Source of the DNA: Lithodes maja
Taxonomy: Eukaryota; Arthropoda; Malacostraca; Decapoda; Lithodidae
NCBI GenBank assembly: GCA_037953745.1
Contig: JBAKBP010007661.1
Location: forward strand, 1-64,000
DNA: 64,000 nucleotides
Direction of reading: 5' to 3'
Each line of letters begins with the position of its first letter. Position 1 is the first letter of the stretch. Under the pieces are notes generated by a model. That model was not told the DNA's origin, did not search any database, and was given only the letters and a program-made list of their open reading frames with translations. Shown here piece after piece: positions 53,131 to 64,000 of this stretch. The position numbers and the translations under genes were made by a program.

Positions 53131-53426
53131 GCATATTAATCACTTTTATCCCCTTTCCCTTTCAAACATTTTATTCCAACAGTTTTCCCTGCCGTCACTT
53201 TAAGATCCTCCTCACCTTCTCAGCCCGACTCTTTGGTGTATATTGTTCAGGCATTTGATGTTTTAAAATAACATTACTTACGATTCTTCTTTCTTCATTA
53301 ATTTAATGTGCATTTGTTTTCCTCTGTTCTTGCCTTTCTCCCCTAGTTCCTATTTGCCAACAGTTGTCCTTCTTTATGTTTGCCTTCCTTCTCGTCTTTG
53401 CATCTCAGTTTGTTTTTTTCATTTGT
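53127..53426. other. no recognised feature
   Basis: Pyrimidine-rich spacer between the CT tract and the RTE-like fragment. Confidence 0.5.
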
Positions 53427-54427
53427 AGGGTGAATCTATACGTACGACTGGATGGGGAAATGCAGGGATAAATGGATTGTTTTAGATAATCATCTAGGAG
53501 TGGTTAGCAAGGATGCAGGTGGGGAAATGGAGGTAAGACGGAGAGTATGTGAGGGAAGGAAAGTTTTCGGAACAATGGGAAGTGTATAATGTAAAAAGTG
53601 AGAAATATCGGAATGAAAGCTAAAAGTGCAATGTACCAAGGGATAGTTTTACCAACAGTAAGACATGAGGTCTAAATATAGAAGCAAAAACAAAATGGTT
53701 GGATGCGATGAAAATAAGCTGTTTGAGGAGTGTGTATGGAGTGACTATAGAGATGAAAAGGTATGTGCAGCAGAGTTTGACAACAGGAACCCCTATCGAC
53801 CAGAGTGGAAGGGTGCTATGCTGATATGGACATCTTGAACGAATGGGAGATGAATACCTTACAAAGAGAGTTTATGAGTCAGAAACAAGGGGACATAACA
53901 TGAGAGGAAGACCTCGGGGGAGATGGACACATTGTGTGAAAAAAGCGTTGCAAGATAGAAAGATAACTGAAGAACTGGCAAGAGAAGTGGTGATGAATAG
54001 GAATGGTCTTAACCCCTTAATTACCGGTGATGTCTTTTAAATTTTATCCTTGCTATATTTAGACTATTTTGTGCAGTTTAATAAGGATCTGTGGTAGTAG
54101 AAAGGGTTAAAGGAGATAGTTGGAAGCCTGTTAATTGTTAGAGGCCCTTTTTAAACTGAATGAAATCGTCTAATAGTAGCCAGAATAAAGTTAAGAAAAC
54201 GTCAACGGTACAGAAGGGGTTAAGGAGTGGGGGTCAGGTGTCAGTTGGACTAGATAATAGTCCGTCAGGCACCTGGCCCGGGGAGCCGGTGTGTATATGA
54301 AGGGCCATGCCTGGAAGTAATGTGGGCAGGCAATGTGGTGCACTCAGCTGCGTGTCTGCCTGCTCAGACCGGATCTCTTCAGTACATGGAGTATGTAGAT
54401 GGTGACCCCATAATATAGAGCCTGAAC
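53427..54427 (+). mobile_element. decayed RTE-like LINE 3' portion, split by a MITE
   Basis: It matches the 8667-10948 LINE from AGGGTGAATCTA (just after the RT catalytic region) to part of the 3' untranslated region, including TGGACTAGATA and CTGGCCCGGGGAG. Coding traces include the GMKAKSAMYQGIVLPTV-like region and MGDEYLTKRVYESETRG (53843). Many stops and indels show it is older than the 8667 copy. A TTAA-flanked MITE lies at 54013-54219. No tail or target duplication was recognised. Confidence 0.75.
54013..54219. mobile_element. piggyBac-type MITE, family 1, copy 3
   Basis: TTAA flanks both ends (54009-54012 and 54220-54223), and the ends are CCCCTTAATTACCGGTGATG and ACGGTACAGAAGGGG. It interrupts the RTE-like fragment near the end of its coding part, and the host sequence continues with GGAGTGGGGGTCAGG. 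The last residues of the open frame that ends at 54040 come from the MITE. Confidence 0.85.
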
Positions 54428-55467
54428 CTTTCATCCATCATTGTATATTATTGACAAGTCTGTAGAGTTAATCTGTCCATATACTAAGGAGCATGTAGGA
54501 TATTCTGTATACACAACACCACAGTAATAATTATAGTCACCGGAACTACAATAGTATTAGTCAATATGACAGTATATATCATGTAAGCTGGTTACAGACT
54601 AAATAAACAACAAAAAGGTATCTACGGTGATAATCCTTAAATACTCCTCACTATGAATAAAACCACACCAAGTCATAATAAGCCACCGAGATAAGACACA
54701 TTGTCATCGTCCCCTCGCTGATAGGCCGACTCTGTAGTAAACATATCAAGGCTGGTCATGAAAATGGTTTGTTAACAATTGTTCTATTATATTATGATGA
54801 CTTGCAGCGGATAGCAAACTCCAATACATTTCGCTGCTCAATGTTCAATAATGTTTGTATCACTATCTTAATATTCAGACTAAGATAACACTCATTGTAA
54901 GACTCTGGAGAAAGTATGTGACTATCCTGCCGTTCCCCTCCAACATTTCTCCTCAGCTCCCTCCCTTGTCTCCCACACGTACATAGCTCCTGCCAAGACA
55001 AATAGTCGAATCAGTTTATATCGTTGTGGACCCAGAGAGAGGGAGAGAGGGAGAGAGATATACGGTACTGGGAGCAGACAGGGATGGCAGAGGAACAACA
55101 TTTGCATAAAAATTAGCTTAAGATAGGTTTACTACACATTTGAAAGCTGCTTGTAGTATAACAAATGCAATATCCATTCATTAATCAATTATGTACTGCA
55201 TATCCTTCACTCCTGATTGCACGGTTGATCAACTGCTTTCATCCATAAGTTATGTGACCTTAAATGATCCCATCCCGCCCCTAACATATAAGTAGGAACT
55301 ATTTTAAAGAAAAAAAACTCACATGACTACATTGCCGAAGTCAATACATGTCAGGTCCATGAAGCTAATTTGCCTTACATCAATTTAAAAAATTAAGCGT
55401 TGGTTTAAGATATGGTAAATAGCAACGGTAGACCGTAATTTTGTAATAATATTTAGTAATAACACTA
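54428..55467. other. no recognised gene
   Basis: AT-rich spacer with a short GA-rich tract (about 55034-55059). Nothing else is supported. Confidence 0.5.
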
Positions 55468-55631
55468 TTAAGTGTGTAAGGGAACATTGGAAAGGGAACT
55501 ACTGCCCTGGAACTAATGTCCGTGGCAGGATTAGGAAGTTAGTAGGGGACAGATGGGTTAGTAACTGAGGGGAGGATAAAATAAGGTTATTCATTTACAA
55601 ACGCAGTCAGTTGCGGGTTTGATGCAAGATA

Positions 55632-56446
55632 TTAGTCTAGGCGAAGTTTAAATGAATCAACGGTGCTGCAGTCTATGACATCTCGGGGAAGCCCATTCCA
55701 TAAGTTGACAACTCGATTGAAGAAGAAATTCTTAGCTTCGTGTGAGTTAAAAGATTTACCAATAATTTTGCAACCGTTTCCCCACGTGTAATTAGATTGG
55801 TCGATAGTGAAGTACTTACTACAGTTCATATTGTCGATGCCTTTGATGATTTTGAACACTTGCATTTATTTACATTCTTAAGCTGAGTGCCATTCATCAA
55901 ATAGTTTGCTTTCTCATTTTGGTATCCGATATGTAGTACTTTACATTTATCCGCATTGAAACTCAATTTGACAAATTTGGGCCCAACATGACAACTTATC
56001 TAGATTGTGTTGCATATCGTCAACTTGTTCTTTTGAGAGTACGCTATTTGCAATTTTTGTATCGTCAGCAAATTTTGAGATTGTACAGGTGAGACCCTCA
56101 TCTATGTCGTTGATGTAAATTAGAAAGAGAATTGGTCCTAGTACCGATCCCTGGGGTACCCCGCTACTTACATTGGTCCATTTAGATGCCTTACCGTTTA
56201 TGACTACTCTTTGCTTTCTGTCGCTGAGCCAATTTTCTATCCATTTCAACACACCATCTTGTGTTCCATGCGCTTTTAGTTTTAGCAGTAAACGTTTGTG
56301 GGGAAATTTGTCAAAGGGCTTTTGAAAATCAAGGTATATAAATATCTACAGCTTTACTCTCATCGTAGAGGTTGAGGATATCGTGGAAGAAATCTAAGAG
56401 CTTTGTTAAACAGGAACGTTTTTTACGAAAGCCGTGTTGAGTATCT
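55632..56446 (-). pseudogene. family B ORF2, RT second half, with internal deletion
   Basis: Reads through FDKFPHKRLLLKLKAHG-like sequence, SSGVPQGSVLGPILF and SKFADDTKI, then loses the segment corresponding to about 14395-14735 of copy 1 at the junction near 55868. It continues with the C-terminal FFFNRVVNLWNGLPRDVID and a stop at 55632. Frame changes lie near 55965 and 56335. The upstream half of RT is at 59526-60060, beyond the 3-kb insertion. Confidence 0.85.
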
Positions 56447-57527
56447 TTAAACCCTGGACAGGTTTCGCGTTCTAACGCGTACGGTAAAGGAAACGATGGT
56501 CGAAAGTGGCACGCCGCACTAAAATATTCGCCAAAAATCAGGTAATTGAGATAGATTTTTTGTCTACATTTGAACATGTAATATAAGGAATGTTTAATCT
56601 AATGTGAAGTGGAATTGAAAATCAGAGTGATTTTTATATTTTTAATGATTATTCTAGAAAAATAACTTAAGAAAATGACTAAGTTTACTAAAAAATAAAA
56701 AATAAATACTTAAAGTTCCCTGAGGATAGTGAAACTCTGGTGACTAGTAGGGGGATGGTGTGGACCTCATCAGCTGCAGTCTTGTCGACCTGGGTCCCAT
56801 AGGGCGCGATCTGTGCAAAGAATAAAAAGGGTTAATTTCGAAAACTCAAAAAAATTATCAATGGTTTACAAAAAATCATTAGGGTGCCTAAATATTGATG
56901 GATTTAGCTAATATTTTGTCAGAATAGTGCCAAATAACACTGGAACACAGGGAAACCCTAAATATTGAGATCAGAACTAGTAAATAGCAATGACATAGCA
57001 TTGTGTACACCTAACTCCGAGACGTCAGACTAGTTTTCGGCAAAAATTTGAGAGAAAACAATTCATAACTAAACAAATTGTTTATGAATCTGCCTATAAA
57101 TCACCATGGATATTCCTAAATAACCTGTGAACAATATCAGAATGAATAATGGGGGTTTGGAGTAGTTATACACACACAGTAGTGAAAGGGTTAACCTTAT
57201 CTCCCAGCACCGCTCCGGCCGCAACCCTCTGAAAGTAGACAACACTTTCCACAATGTATAGGATGATTATAAATGCATGGATTTTGATCACAACTCATGT
57301 GAATGATGAATACTGCTTGAATAATACATACTACACCCTAAAAATTAAATAGGCATAACATAAATGCCAAAAAAAAAAAAAAAAAATGTTACATTGCAAG
57401 GGAAAACTTGTTGAAGAAATGAGGTTGGCAATTATTAACCTTATTTACTTTATAATATTATAAACTTATAAAAACAATAACAATGTATAATAATAATGGA
57501 AAATCCCTTACCTTTATGTTGTGCAGT

Positions 57528-58183
57528 TCAAGCAGGTCTGCGACACATGGCTAAAGTGCCCCGCGGAGTGGCGTTTGGCGGCGGCAAGATATTTGGTGGG
57601 GGGTCGTCAACTTCTTCGTCAGTATCGTCGTCATCATTGGAGGGAACCCTTACCCTATGCCGAGGCAAGCCTGTCCTGGAATTTCTGGGGGTAGCGATGG
57701 GTAGAGACCCGGTCCTGGCGACAGTGACAGTGGGGGTAGCGATGGGTGGAGACATGGTCCTGGCGACAGTGACAGTGGGGGTAGCGATGGGTGGAGACCT
57801 GGTCCTGGCGACAGTGACTGGGGGTAGCGATGGGTGGAGACCTAGCGACAGTGACAGTGGGTGCAGAGGTGTTGTGGGCGGCCCTGGTGTTCCTTTCCTC
57901 CCTCCCACGGAAGGAGAAATCGCGTCTCAGTGTCGCTAAGGTGCTGGTCCTCCTCATGACACACGGGTTGGTGGCAATGCGAGGTTGTGTGCAAGGGCGA
58001 GGGGGTGGTCTCACGTTCGAGAGAGTCGTCATGTGGTGCGTGGCTTATCATGTCGTCTTGGATGTCATCCTCTTCCACATGATCTTCGAACACCTCATCA
58101 TCGTCAGCACCGTCAGCATCACCATCCCAGTCCTCCAGCAGGATGCTTGAGATGGCCTCCGGGGATAAGCCCTTGCGAGCCAT
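57528..58183 (-). pseudogene. piggyBac-like transposase N-terminal region, broken
   Basis: ATG at 58183 begins MARKGLSPEAISSILLED, followed by a strongly acidic stretch (DADGADDDEVFEDHVEEDDIQDD). That layout, a short helix and then an Asp/Glu-rich tract, is typical of piggyBac transposase N-termini. A region with tandem 20- to 25-codon repeats (VTVARTxSPPIATP in one frame) follows, read in shifting frames to about 57528, with NDDDDTDEEVDDPPP near the end. The DDD catalytic domain and C-terminal zinc finger were not found in the remaining 1 kb. A CAG with a T-rich run just upstream of the ATG may be a splice acceptor. The assignment is from pattern alone. Confidence 0.45.
57690..57845. repeat. 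tandem repeat of about 54 bp in the piggyBac-like coding region
   Basis: GGGGGTAGCGATGGGT followed by AGAC and GGTCCTGGCGACAGTGAC recurs about four times at roughly 54-base spacing, with shortening in the last units. The unit length is a multiple of three in the first copies, so it expands a peptide repeat. Confidence 0.75.
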
Positions 58184-58204
58184 GGTAAAACCTGAAAAAT
58201 AATG

Positions 58205-59075
58205 CATTATAAACAAGTAAAAATGTAAGTAAATGGGTAAGTAGTCCCTGGGGGTATCACAGGTAAGTACTTGGTAAATTTCAATCACCAAAAACATCCA
58301 TAGCGAAACCAGAAAAAAAAATCGAAAAAAAAAAATAAAAAAAAAAAAAATTGTGGGGGCATAACAGGTAAGTACTTGGTAAATTTCAATCAGCAGGAAC
58401 AGGTAAAATGGTAATAAAATGGGTAGCTTGTCCCTGGGCAACTGGGGACATGACAGGTAAGTCATTGGTACCAATCAATCAGCAGAAACCAAGTAAAATT
58501 ATAAGGAAATGGGTAGGTAGTCACTGGGGGCACAACAGGTAAGTACTTTGTCAAATTCAATCACCAGGAACAGGTAAAATGGTAATAAAATGGGTAGCTT
58601 GTCCCTGGACAACTGGGGGCATGACAGGTAACTAATTGGTACCAATCAATCAGCAGAAACCAGGTAAAATTATAAGGAAATGGGTAGGTAGTCACTGAGG
58701 GCACAACTTGTAAGTACTTTGTCAAATTCAATCACCAGGAACAGGTAAAATGGTAATAAAATGGGTAGCTTGTCCCTGGGCAACTGGGGGCATGACAGGT
58801 AACTAATTGGTACCAATCAATCAGCAGAAACCAGGTAAAATTATAAGGAAATGGGTAGGTAGTCACTGGGGGCACAACAGTGTGACGCATGTCGAGTATG
58901 AGCATGCTGAACAGGTAAAATGGTAATAAAATGGGTAGCTTGTCCCTGGGCAACTGGGGGCATGACAGGTAACTAATTGGTACCAATCAATCAGCAGAAA
59001 CCAGGTAAAATTAGAAGGAAATGGGTAGGTAGTCACTGGGGGCATAGCAAGTAAGTACTTTGTCAAATTCAATGA
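58205..59075. repeat. 171-bp tandem repeat inside the piggyBac-like element
   Basis: GGGTAGCTTGTCCCTGG recurs at 58421, 58592, 58763 and 58933, giving a 170-171-bp period over about four units, with a further diverged unit at the start. Two half-unit motifs, ATGGGTAGGTAGTCACTGG and the one above, suggest the unit arose from an older, shorter duplication. Confidence 0.9.
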
Positions 59076-59525
59076 GGAAATACACCAATAGCGAAATCAG
59101 AAAAAAAACAAGAAAAAAACAAAACAAGAAAACAAAATTGTGGCGGCATATGGCAACTCAGATATCTGGCAACAGTCAGGACACAACGTCACACAATCTA
59201 GCCATCATGTGTAGAAGACTGAAAGTCCTAAGTCTAATACAAAGGCATGAAACATATGATTACTGTAACTTTCAACAAATATGGTACAAAAACTTACTGT
59301 GTTTACTGGGTCATATGTGGCACCGGAAAAGGGGTGAAAGGGTTGTGGTGGGAGGAGCGAGCGGCGCAGGTCTGTCTTTGGTCGGGTCCCAGCTCCTACT
59401 GATAGATGGCTTGCCTCACCAGGAAATTCAGCCTCCTATTGGCTCCCGCGGTCACGTGACATGCAAGCATAGACAAAGGCGGATTTTCGCGTTCCTTAAA
59501 TGACCCCACGAATCCTGTCCAGGGG

Positions 59526-60060
59526 TATGTTATTTTCCTCTAAGTGATTTACAAGTCTGTCTCTTATGAGTGTTTCTAACATTTTACATACAACTGAGGT
59601 TAAGCTAATTGGACGATAGTTACTGGGTAGGGATTTGCTGCCTTTTTTGAATATCGGTGTTATGTTGGCTAGCTTCCACTGATCAGGCATATTTCTAGAC
59701 TGCAAGGATTTACTAAATAGCAATGTCAATGGTTTGGAGAGCTCATCCTTAGCTTCCTTTAGGACTCTAGGTGAGATTTTATCAGGTCCAGGCGTTTTAT
59801 TTACCTTGAGTTTATCTAAACAATTCAATACTTCTCTCTCTGTAACGGTGATATTGCTTAGAACATCTGAATTATCAATCTGAATCGGCGATGGTGTAGG
59901 GATATCACTGAGGTCTTCCGTTGTAAAAACTGATGCAAAGAAGGTATTGAGGGCATTACTCATTTGTACTTCGTCTTTGGTGTATTCTCCATTTTCATCG
60001 ACTAATGGTCCAACAGTTGAAGTAACTACTTTTTTCTTTCTGATATAACTATAGAATTCT
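59526..60060 (-). pseudogene. family B ORF2, RT first half
   Basis: Contains ALNTFFASVFTTEDL, the NKTPGPDKISPRVLKE segment, TPIFKKGSKSLPSNYRPISL and a break at NHLEENNI, where the 3-kb element is inserted. The frame is intact across this piece; a stop replaces a codon near 60075 (KSKTNPKEFYS region). Confidence 0.85.
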
Positions 60061-61640
60061 TTCGGGTTTGTTTTACTTTAATTCGCAACATGTAACTCCA
60101 GGGTCTTTTTACTTTGCTTAATTAACTTTTTGGCTTTGCGTCGTAGCTCTACAAATTTCACCCGTTCTTCGTCATTTTGTAAGGATTTTAATCTATCATT
60201 AGCAAACTTTTTAGCAAGCAGACAGTTTGAAATATCTTTATTCCACTATTTGGGCTTATTATTTAGGCCTGGACGCCGTATTTTCGATGGTATGCAGTCC
60301 TGCACTGCTTTTAGGTAAGTGGTTTCGAATAATTCCCAAGATGTATTTATGTCGTTATTGTTAATTGAAAAGCTACAGTCAGTTTCTTTAACACCTTACG
60401 AGCGGCCTATGCGGTTTATTTATATGTACCGCCCAGCGGGGTGTTTTTAGCCAAAATAGGGCTGTTTACGTGATCATTTTCATGCCTAAATAAGACCCAG
60501 AACGTAAAACAAGTAACTATCCCTGAAAGGGCATAAACAGAGCTTTCGACTGACACCATAACGATCCTTTTATGATGGCTAGTTTTCTTGCAAAAACCGT
60601 GCAACGCGAGTGCAAAAAGCATGTAATTAGGCAATTTCTCCATATAATTCCGTATATAGCGAGTGAGAGAGGGAGGGAGGAGGTGGGATTCATGTCAGTA
60701 TGTTCGCCGCGGTGGTCGGGAGCAGTCATACGCTCGCTACTCTCCTGCCACCACTTGTCTCTCTCTCTCAGCAACATTACGTGCTGAAATTGCCACACAA
60801 TATATGTCGAGCACCGCCACATAGTCCAGCTTTATTTAACTCGACTTATGTTGCGCGCCGCTAAAGAAGGGTTAAACATAGCTCTAAGTTTATGAAAGTT
60901 TGCTTTTTGAAATTAGGGACTTTTTCGATGCTACTATTTGGTTCGTTACTAGTAAACTTTAAAGTGAAAGTTATTGTACGATGGTCGCTGTTACTGAATT
61001 CATCACCAACATTCAAATTCCCTATTAATTCTTCTTTTGTTGCAAGTACAAGGTCAAGAACATTATTACCACGGGTCGACGATCAAACAAATTGATAGAG
61101 TGAACTCTCTTGCAAGTTCCCATACAACTCATGTCCGGAGTGTGAAGTAAGAGTATCGCCCCACTTGGTCACAGGTAAATTAAAGTCGCCAAAAAATACG
61201 GTATCTTGCGAGTTACTTACATCTGCAATTTGTCATAAATTTCTCGGTCAGTTTGCACTGATTGAGCTGGAGGTCTGTATATTAATGCAAGTATTATTTT
61301 TGTACCTTTATTATTCTTTATTAGCACAAAAGATGTGTCGACGTTCACAATTTGAGGTTTTGACAGAGGGTCGGGTTAAGACTTTCTTTCATATAAAATA
61401 AAACGCCACCTTCATTTTTATTTATTCGGCTTTTCTCAAACATTACATAACCGGGAAGTGAATACTCTGCTAAAAAGTCTCTATCTTCTGTATTGAGCCA
61501 AGATTCTGTTATACCAATCACATCATAATTTTCTGTAAACACTAGTTCCTCTAAATCTGAAAATTTATTGCGTATGCTACGATCGTTTGCATAGAAAACC
61601 TTTAAAGTTGTGGTTTTAGAACTCACAGAACGTTCTTTAA
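60060..61640 (-). pseudogene. family B ORF2, endonuclease and linker, interrupted
   Basis: From 61640 downward it reads a TTTLKVFYANDRSIRNKFSD segment, VIGITESWLNTEDRDFLAEY and the GDFNLPVTKW and SDHRTITF regions, then (past the MITE at 60392-60871) the linker with NKPKW-like and FVELRRKAKKLIK-like sequence. A 1-base deletion near 61375 breaks the frame after KESLNPTL, and other stops follow. The MITE copy at 61641 marks its upstream edge. Confidence 0.75.
60392..60871. mobile_element. piggyBac-type MITE, family 2 (480 bp), copy 1
   Basis: TTAA at 60388-60391 and 60872-60875. Copy 1 of the LINE has a single TTAA at the same place (GCTATGTTTAAAGAAACTG at about 12934-12952), so the duplication is demonstrated by an empty site within the window. 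The ends are CACCTTACGAGCGGC and, reversed, CCCTTCTTTAGCGGCG. The interior has a short CT tract and no coding capacity. Confidence 0.9.
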
Positions 61641-62099
61641 CCCTTAACCAACGGCGCACGACATCTGTCGAGTTAAATAAATATTTGGACTATGTGGCGG
61701 TGCACCACATATGTCGAGTGCCATTTTCAGCACGTAATGTTGCTGAGAGAGAGAGCTGAGCGGTGGGATGAGCGTAGTAACATTATGACCGCTCCCCACG
61801 ACCACCGAGGACGTACTGAACTGTATACCACCTTCCTCCCCCCTCTCTCACTCGCCACACAGGGAATTATGTACGGAAATTACCTTATTTTAGGTTTTTT
61901 GCACTCGTGTTGCACGATCGTTGTAAGAGAACCAGTGGTCGTACAAGGATGGTTCGGGTGTCATTGGAAAGCTCTGTTTACGCCCTTTCAGGGATAGATA
62001 CTTGTTTTACGCTCTGGGTCTTGTTTATGCATGAAAATGAGCACGGAAACAACCCTATTTAGGGTAACAGTGTAAAATACCCTACCACCCGCTTGTGTG
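61641..62099. mobile_element. piggyBac-type MITE, family 2 (459 bp), copy 2, reverse orientation
   Basis: TTAA at 61637-61640 and 62100-62103. It aligns with the complement of the 60392-60871 element along its length: both share a segment with GACTATGTGGCGGTGC, AGCACGTAATGTTGCTGAG and a GAGAGAGAG tract, and the sequence TTTACGCCCTTTCAGGGATA. It sits in the junction between ORF1 and ORF2 of the LINE. Confidence 0.85.
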
Positions 62100-62250
62100 T
62101 TAATCAAATTTTTAATTCTGGTCAGATCTACATTTACATTCATGGCTGTCCTCGGTCCTCGGTCGTTATCCCTGGCGGTTTTGAATTTGGGTCGTGTTGG
62201 TGGAGCTTTATCCAAATTCGCGGTTCTTGACGGATTAGCATTTAATTCCT

Positions 62251-62703
62251 TCACAGGTTGCCGTCCTCGCTGTCTTCGGTCCTCCTTCCTGGTTGTCCTG
62301 TGCAGAGTTGATTTCTTCTCCGAAAATCCTTCACCGCATCGTTGAGAAGACGCCCAAAACGTGCTGCTCCCACCTGGTTCAGATGAACTCCATCGTCCGA
62401 AAACAAATAGTCATCATAGTAGAAATTGTCCCAGGTGTCGATGAATCCCACGTTTTCCTTCCTGCAGAGGTTTGCTAGACAACGATTTGTGCTGGTGGCT
62501 ATGTTGTAAAATCGGCTCTCTACACCAAGCCGGGGGACGATTCCTGAGACGATGATCCTTGATGACTTCTCCTTAAACGACTTGATCAGCTGCTGGTACT
62601 TTAAAAGCAAATCTTCCGACCGGGTTCGCTGTACATCGTTGGATCCAACGTGGATGACGTACATTGTATTAGCAGGGGCCAGCTTAGATACATTGAGTCC
62701 ATA
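62251..62703 (-). pseudogene. family B ORF1, SGNH hydrolase C-terminal half
   Basis: Reads YVIHVGSNDVQRTRSEDLL (Asn block), SGIVPRLGVESR, then FIDTWDNFYYDDYLF and SDDGVHLNQVGAARFG with the catalytic Asp and His. It stops at 62251. The nucleophile-serine block is missing because the LINE copy is truncated at about 62703. The protein is clearly related to, but diverged from, family A ORF1. Confidence 0.75.
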
Positions 62704-64000
62704 CTTTAATCAGCTACATCATGGCATGCTTAAGAATAGTTAACCCTTTCCTATTTATATTAAGGAGACAGAGAAATCCTACTTGGAGAAAGTATTCCAT
62801 TCCATACCTAGTAACTTTTTGGTAATATTTAAACCCAGGCAAAATAATGTGAGCGTGGCAGCTGTCATCGGAAGTGCTCTTAATCATAATTATATATATC
62901 TATGTTGTTTTTCCCTCAAAGCCACTAATGTATGTGGGTTATTTTCCTCAACAGTCGGTCCATGATGGTGACAGTATTTGGAACAACATCAACACCATGT
63001 GTAAGTACTAAACTATCATTTTGTTTCATGAAGATTTTCAGGATTTTCATTTATCGTCCACTTAATTATAATCGATACCGTACGTGATGTGATAATATAT
63101 AATATATTTTACGCCGCATTTACAACGTGATGAGCTCCCTATAACTGTTCTTATTTCTGTCGTAGAGCCAATTATCAACGTTTCACATTGGTTTTGGTGT
63201 GTGTGATGATATGCAGAATGAGTGCAGTTCAAAAGATACACAGATCATAACATAATAACCTGACGCTTCATTTACTACTGTCAGACTAACCACCGTATTA
63301 GTAATTGATAATATTGTCAGAGCATTACCCATGATTTACTGATATATTGTAAACCAACATATGAAGGGCTATAACGTAGGGCAAGCATGTGCTCATTATT
63401 GAGAAGATCCATAAATTGTTATGACAGTTCATAAAATACAAGACGAGTTGTATATCACTGAATATACTTTATATGGAAGTTGTAATTCAGATGGAGAATG
63501 TGCTTGAAAGTTTGTGCTCTCTTTTTTAGAATAGTCATACAAACGATAAGCACAATAGTAAACATAATGACCAATATAACAAGTAATATTTATAAATACT
63601 GTCTGATGAACAACGCAATCATGCAAATTAATATACATCTGTACTCCTTACATTGTATATTTAAATTGACAAGTATGTATAAATCTACGAGACTATTATT
63701 TTTATGGTACAGTACATTATCATATTTATCAGTGTACCCTTAAAGTATATTATACAGTAGGTTTATATTTATCTAACATACAACCTATTATTCTGTGTTT
63801 ATATGTGTCTCTCTGCTATCTTCACTAATATCCACCATTACCACTGTGTTACTTTCAATGTTTACCTTCGTAACTCGAAATATATTGTACATGGCTATTA
63901 CATCATTTGAGTCTATACCTATAATGCTACTCTCTCTCTCTCTCTTTTTCAAACTCCCTCTATCTATCTATTTATCTATCAACGGTGTAAAGGATATATC
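62704..64000. other. no recognised gene
   Basis: AT-rich sequence with a (CT)n tract at about 63931-63945 and a TATCTATC run near 63960. Open frames are short and have no domain. Confidence 0.5.

Larger units (their letters stand above)
56452..59524. mobile_element. piggyBac-like element, 3.07 kb, internally defective
   Basis: The ends are inverted repeats CCCTGGACAGG(T/A)TTCG. They interrupt family B RT exactly where copies 1 and 2 read AACATACTTAAAGATAC. TTAA plus one A precedes the left end (56447-56451), but the right-hand TTAA is absent, so a clean duplication is not shown. The interior has a minus-strand frame resembling a piggyBac transposase N-terminus, two repeat arrays and no recognisable catalytic core. 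Superfamily assignment rests on the CCC termini, the TTAA target and that N-terminus. Confidence 0.6.
55468..62703 (-). mobile_element. CR1-group LINE family B, copy 3, with three nested DNA elements
   Basis: Read on the minus strand, the LINE runs from ORF1 (about 62703) through endonuclease and RT to a truncated 3' untranslated region at 55468. Inserted within it are TTAA-associated elements at 61641-62099, 60392-60871 and 56452-59524. Without them the LINE accounts for about 3.2 kb. Compared with copies 1 and 2 it also lacks about 340 bp of the RT C-terminal region at about 55868. It is the only family B copy with ORF1 sequence. Confidence 0.85.

Noticed and set aside
52878..53258. Leucine-serine repeat proteins across (CT)n tracts (also at 4197 and 24270)
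   Set aside because: They are translations of microsatellites.

Overview
The window looks like repeat-rich, gene-poor nuclear DNA of an arthropod, most likely a decapod crustacean. This is inferred from non-LTR retrotransposons carrying SGNH-hydrolase ORF1 proteins, a tRNA-derived SINE, abundant (CT)n, (CA)n and (GT)n microsatellites, and TTAGG repeats (the arthropod telomere motif) inside a foldback element. No host protein-coding exon, rRNA gene, CRISPR array or bacterial operon could be supported. Every long open reading frame that has a recognisable function belongs to a transposable element.

Layout. 0-8.4 kb: a possible solo LTR or promoter, a PIF/Harbinger-type element with 3-bp TTA duplications (1216-3119), a mariner-type MITE, 3' fragments of an RTE-like LINE with (TAGA)n tails, and a 420-bp foldback element with telomere-like repeats (7223-7642). 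8.4-11 kb: a piggyBac-type MITE and a 5'-truncated RTE-like LINE. 12-23.2 kb: a nest in which an I-clade-like LINE (ORF1 with zinc knuckles; ORF2 with endonuclease, RT and RNase H) is interrupted by two copies of a CR1-group LINE (here 'family B') and by a TTAA-flanked MITE. 23.2-24.2 kb: an 83-bp satellite array. 25-34 kb: an RTE-like fragment, a tRNA-Val-like SINE, a full-length but broken CR1-group LINE ('family A', copy X) and a decayed LINE tail. 36-38 kb: a piggyBac-type MITE and two adjacent near-perfect palindromes. 37.9-46.7 kb: two more family A copies on the minus strand, one dead (Y) and one with both ORFs open from end to end (Z). 49.1-51.2 kb: a decayed Gypsy-like gag-protease fragment between 48-bp direct repeats. 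53-54.4 kb: an RTE-like fragment split by a MITE. 55.5-62.7 kb: a minus-strand family B LINE broken by three TTAA-associated DNA elements, one of them a 3-kb piggyBac-like element with a transposase-like N-terminus only.

How the parts relate. The LINEs supply target-primed reverse transcription machinery. Copy Z is the only one with an intact set: an ORF1 protein with a coiled coil and SGNH domain, and an ORF2 protein with APE endonuclease and reverse transcriptase. The TTAA-associated elements (at least four sequence families) resemble piggyBac and would depend on a transposase encoded elsewhere. Insertion order can be read from the interruptions: the I-like element predates the family B copies and the MITE inside it, and family B copy 3 predates the elements inside it.

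Clade names come from motif reading only, without database searches. Boundaries are exact where duplicated target bases are cited and approximate elsewhere.
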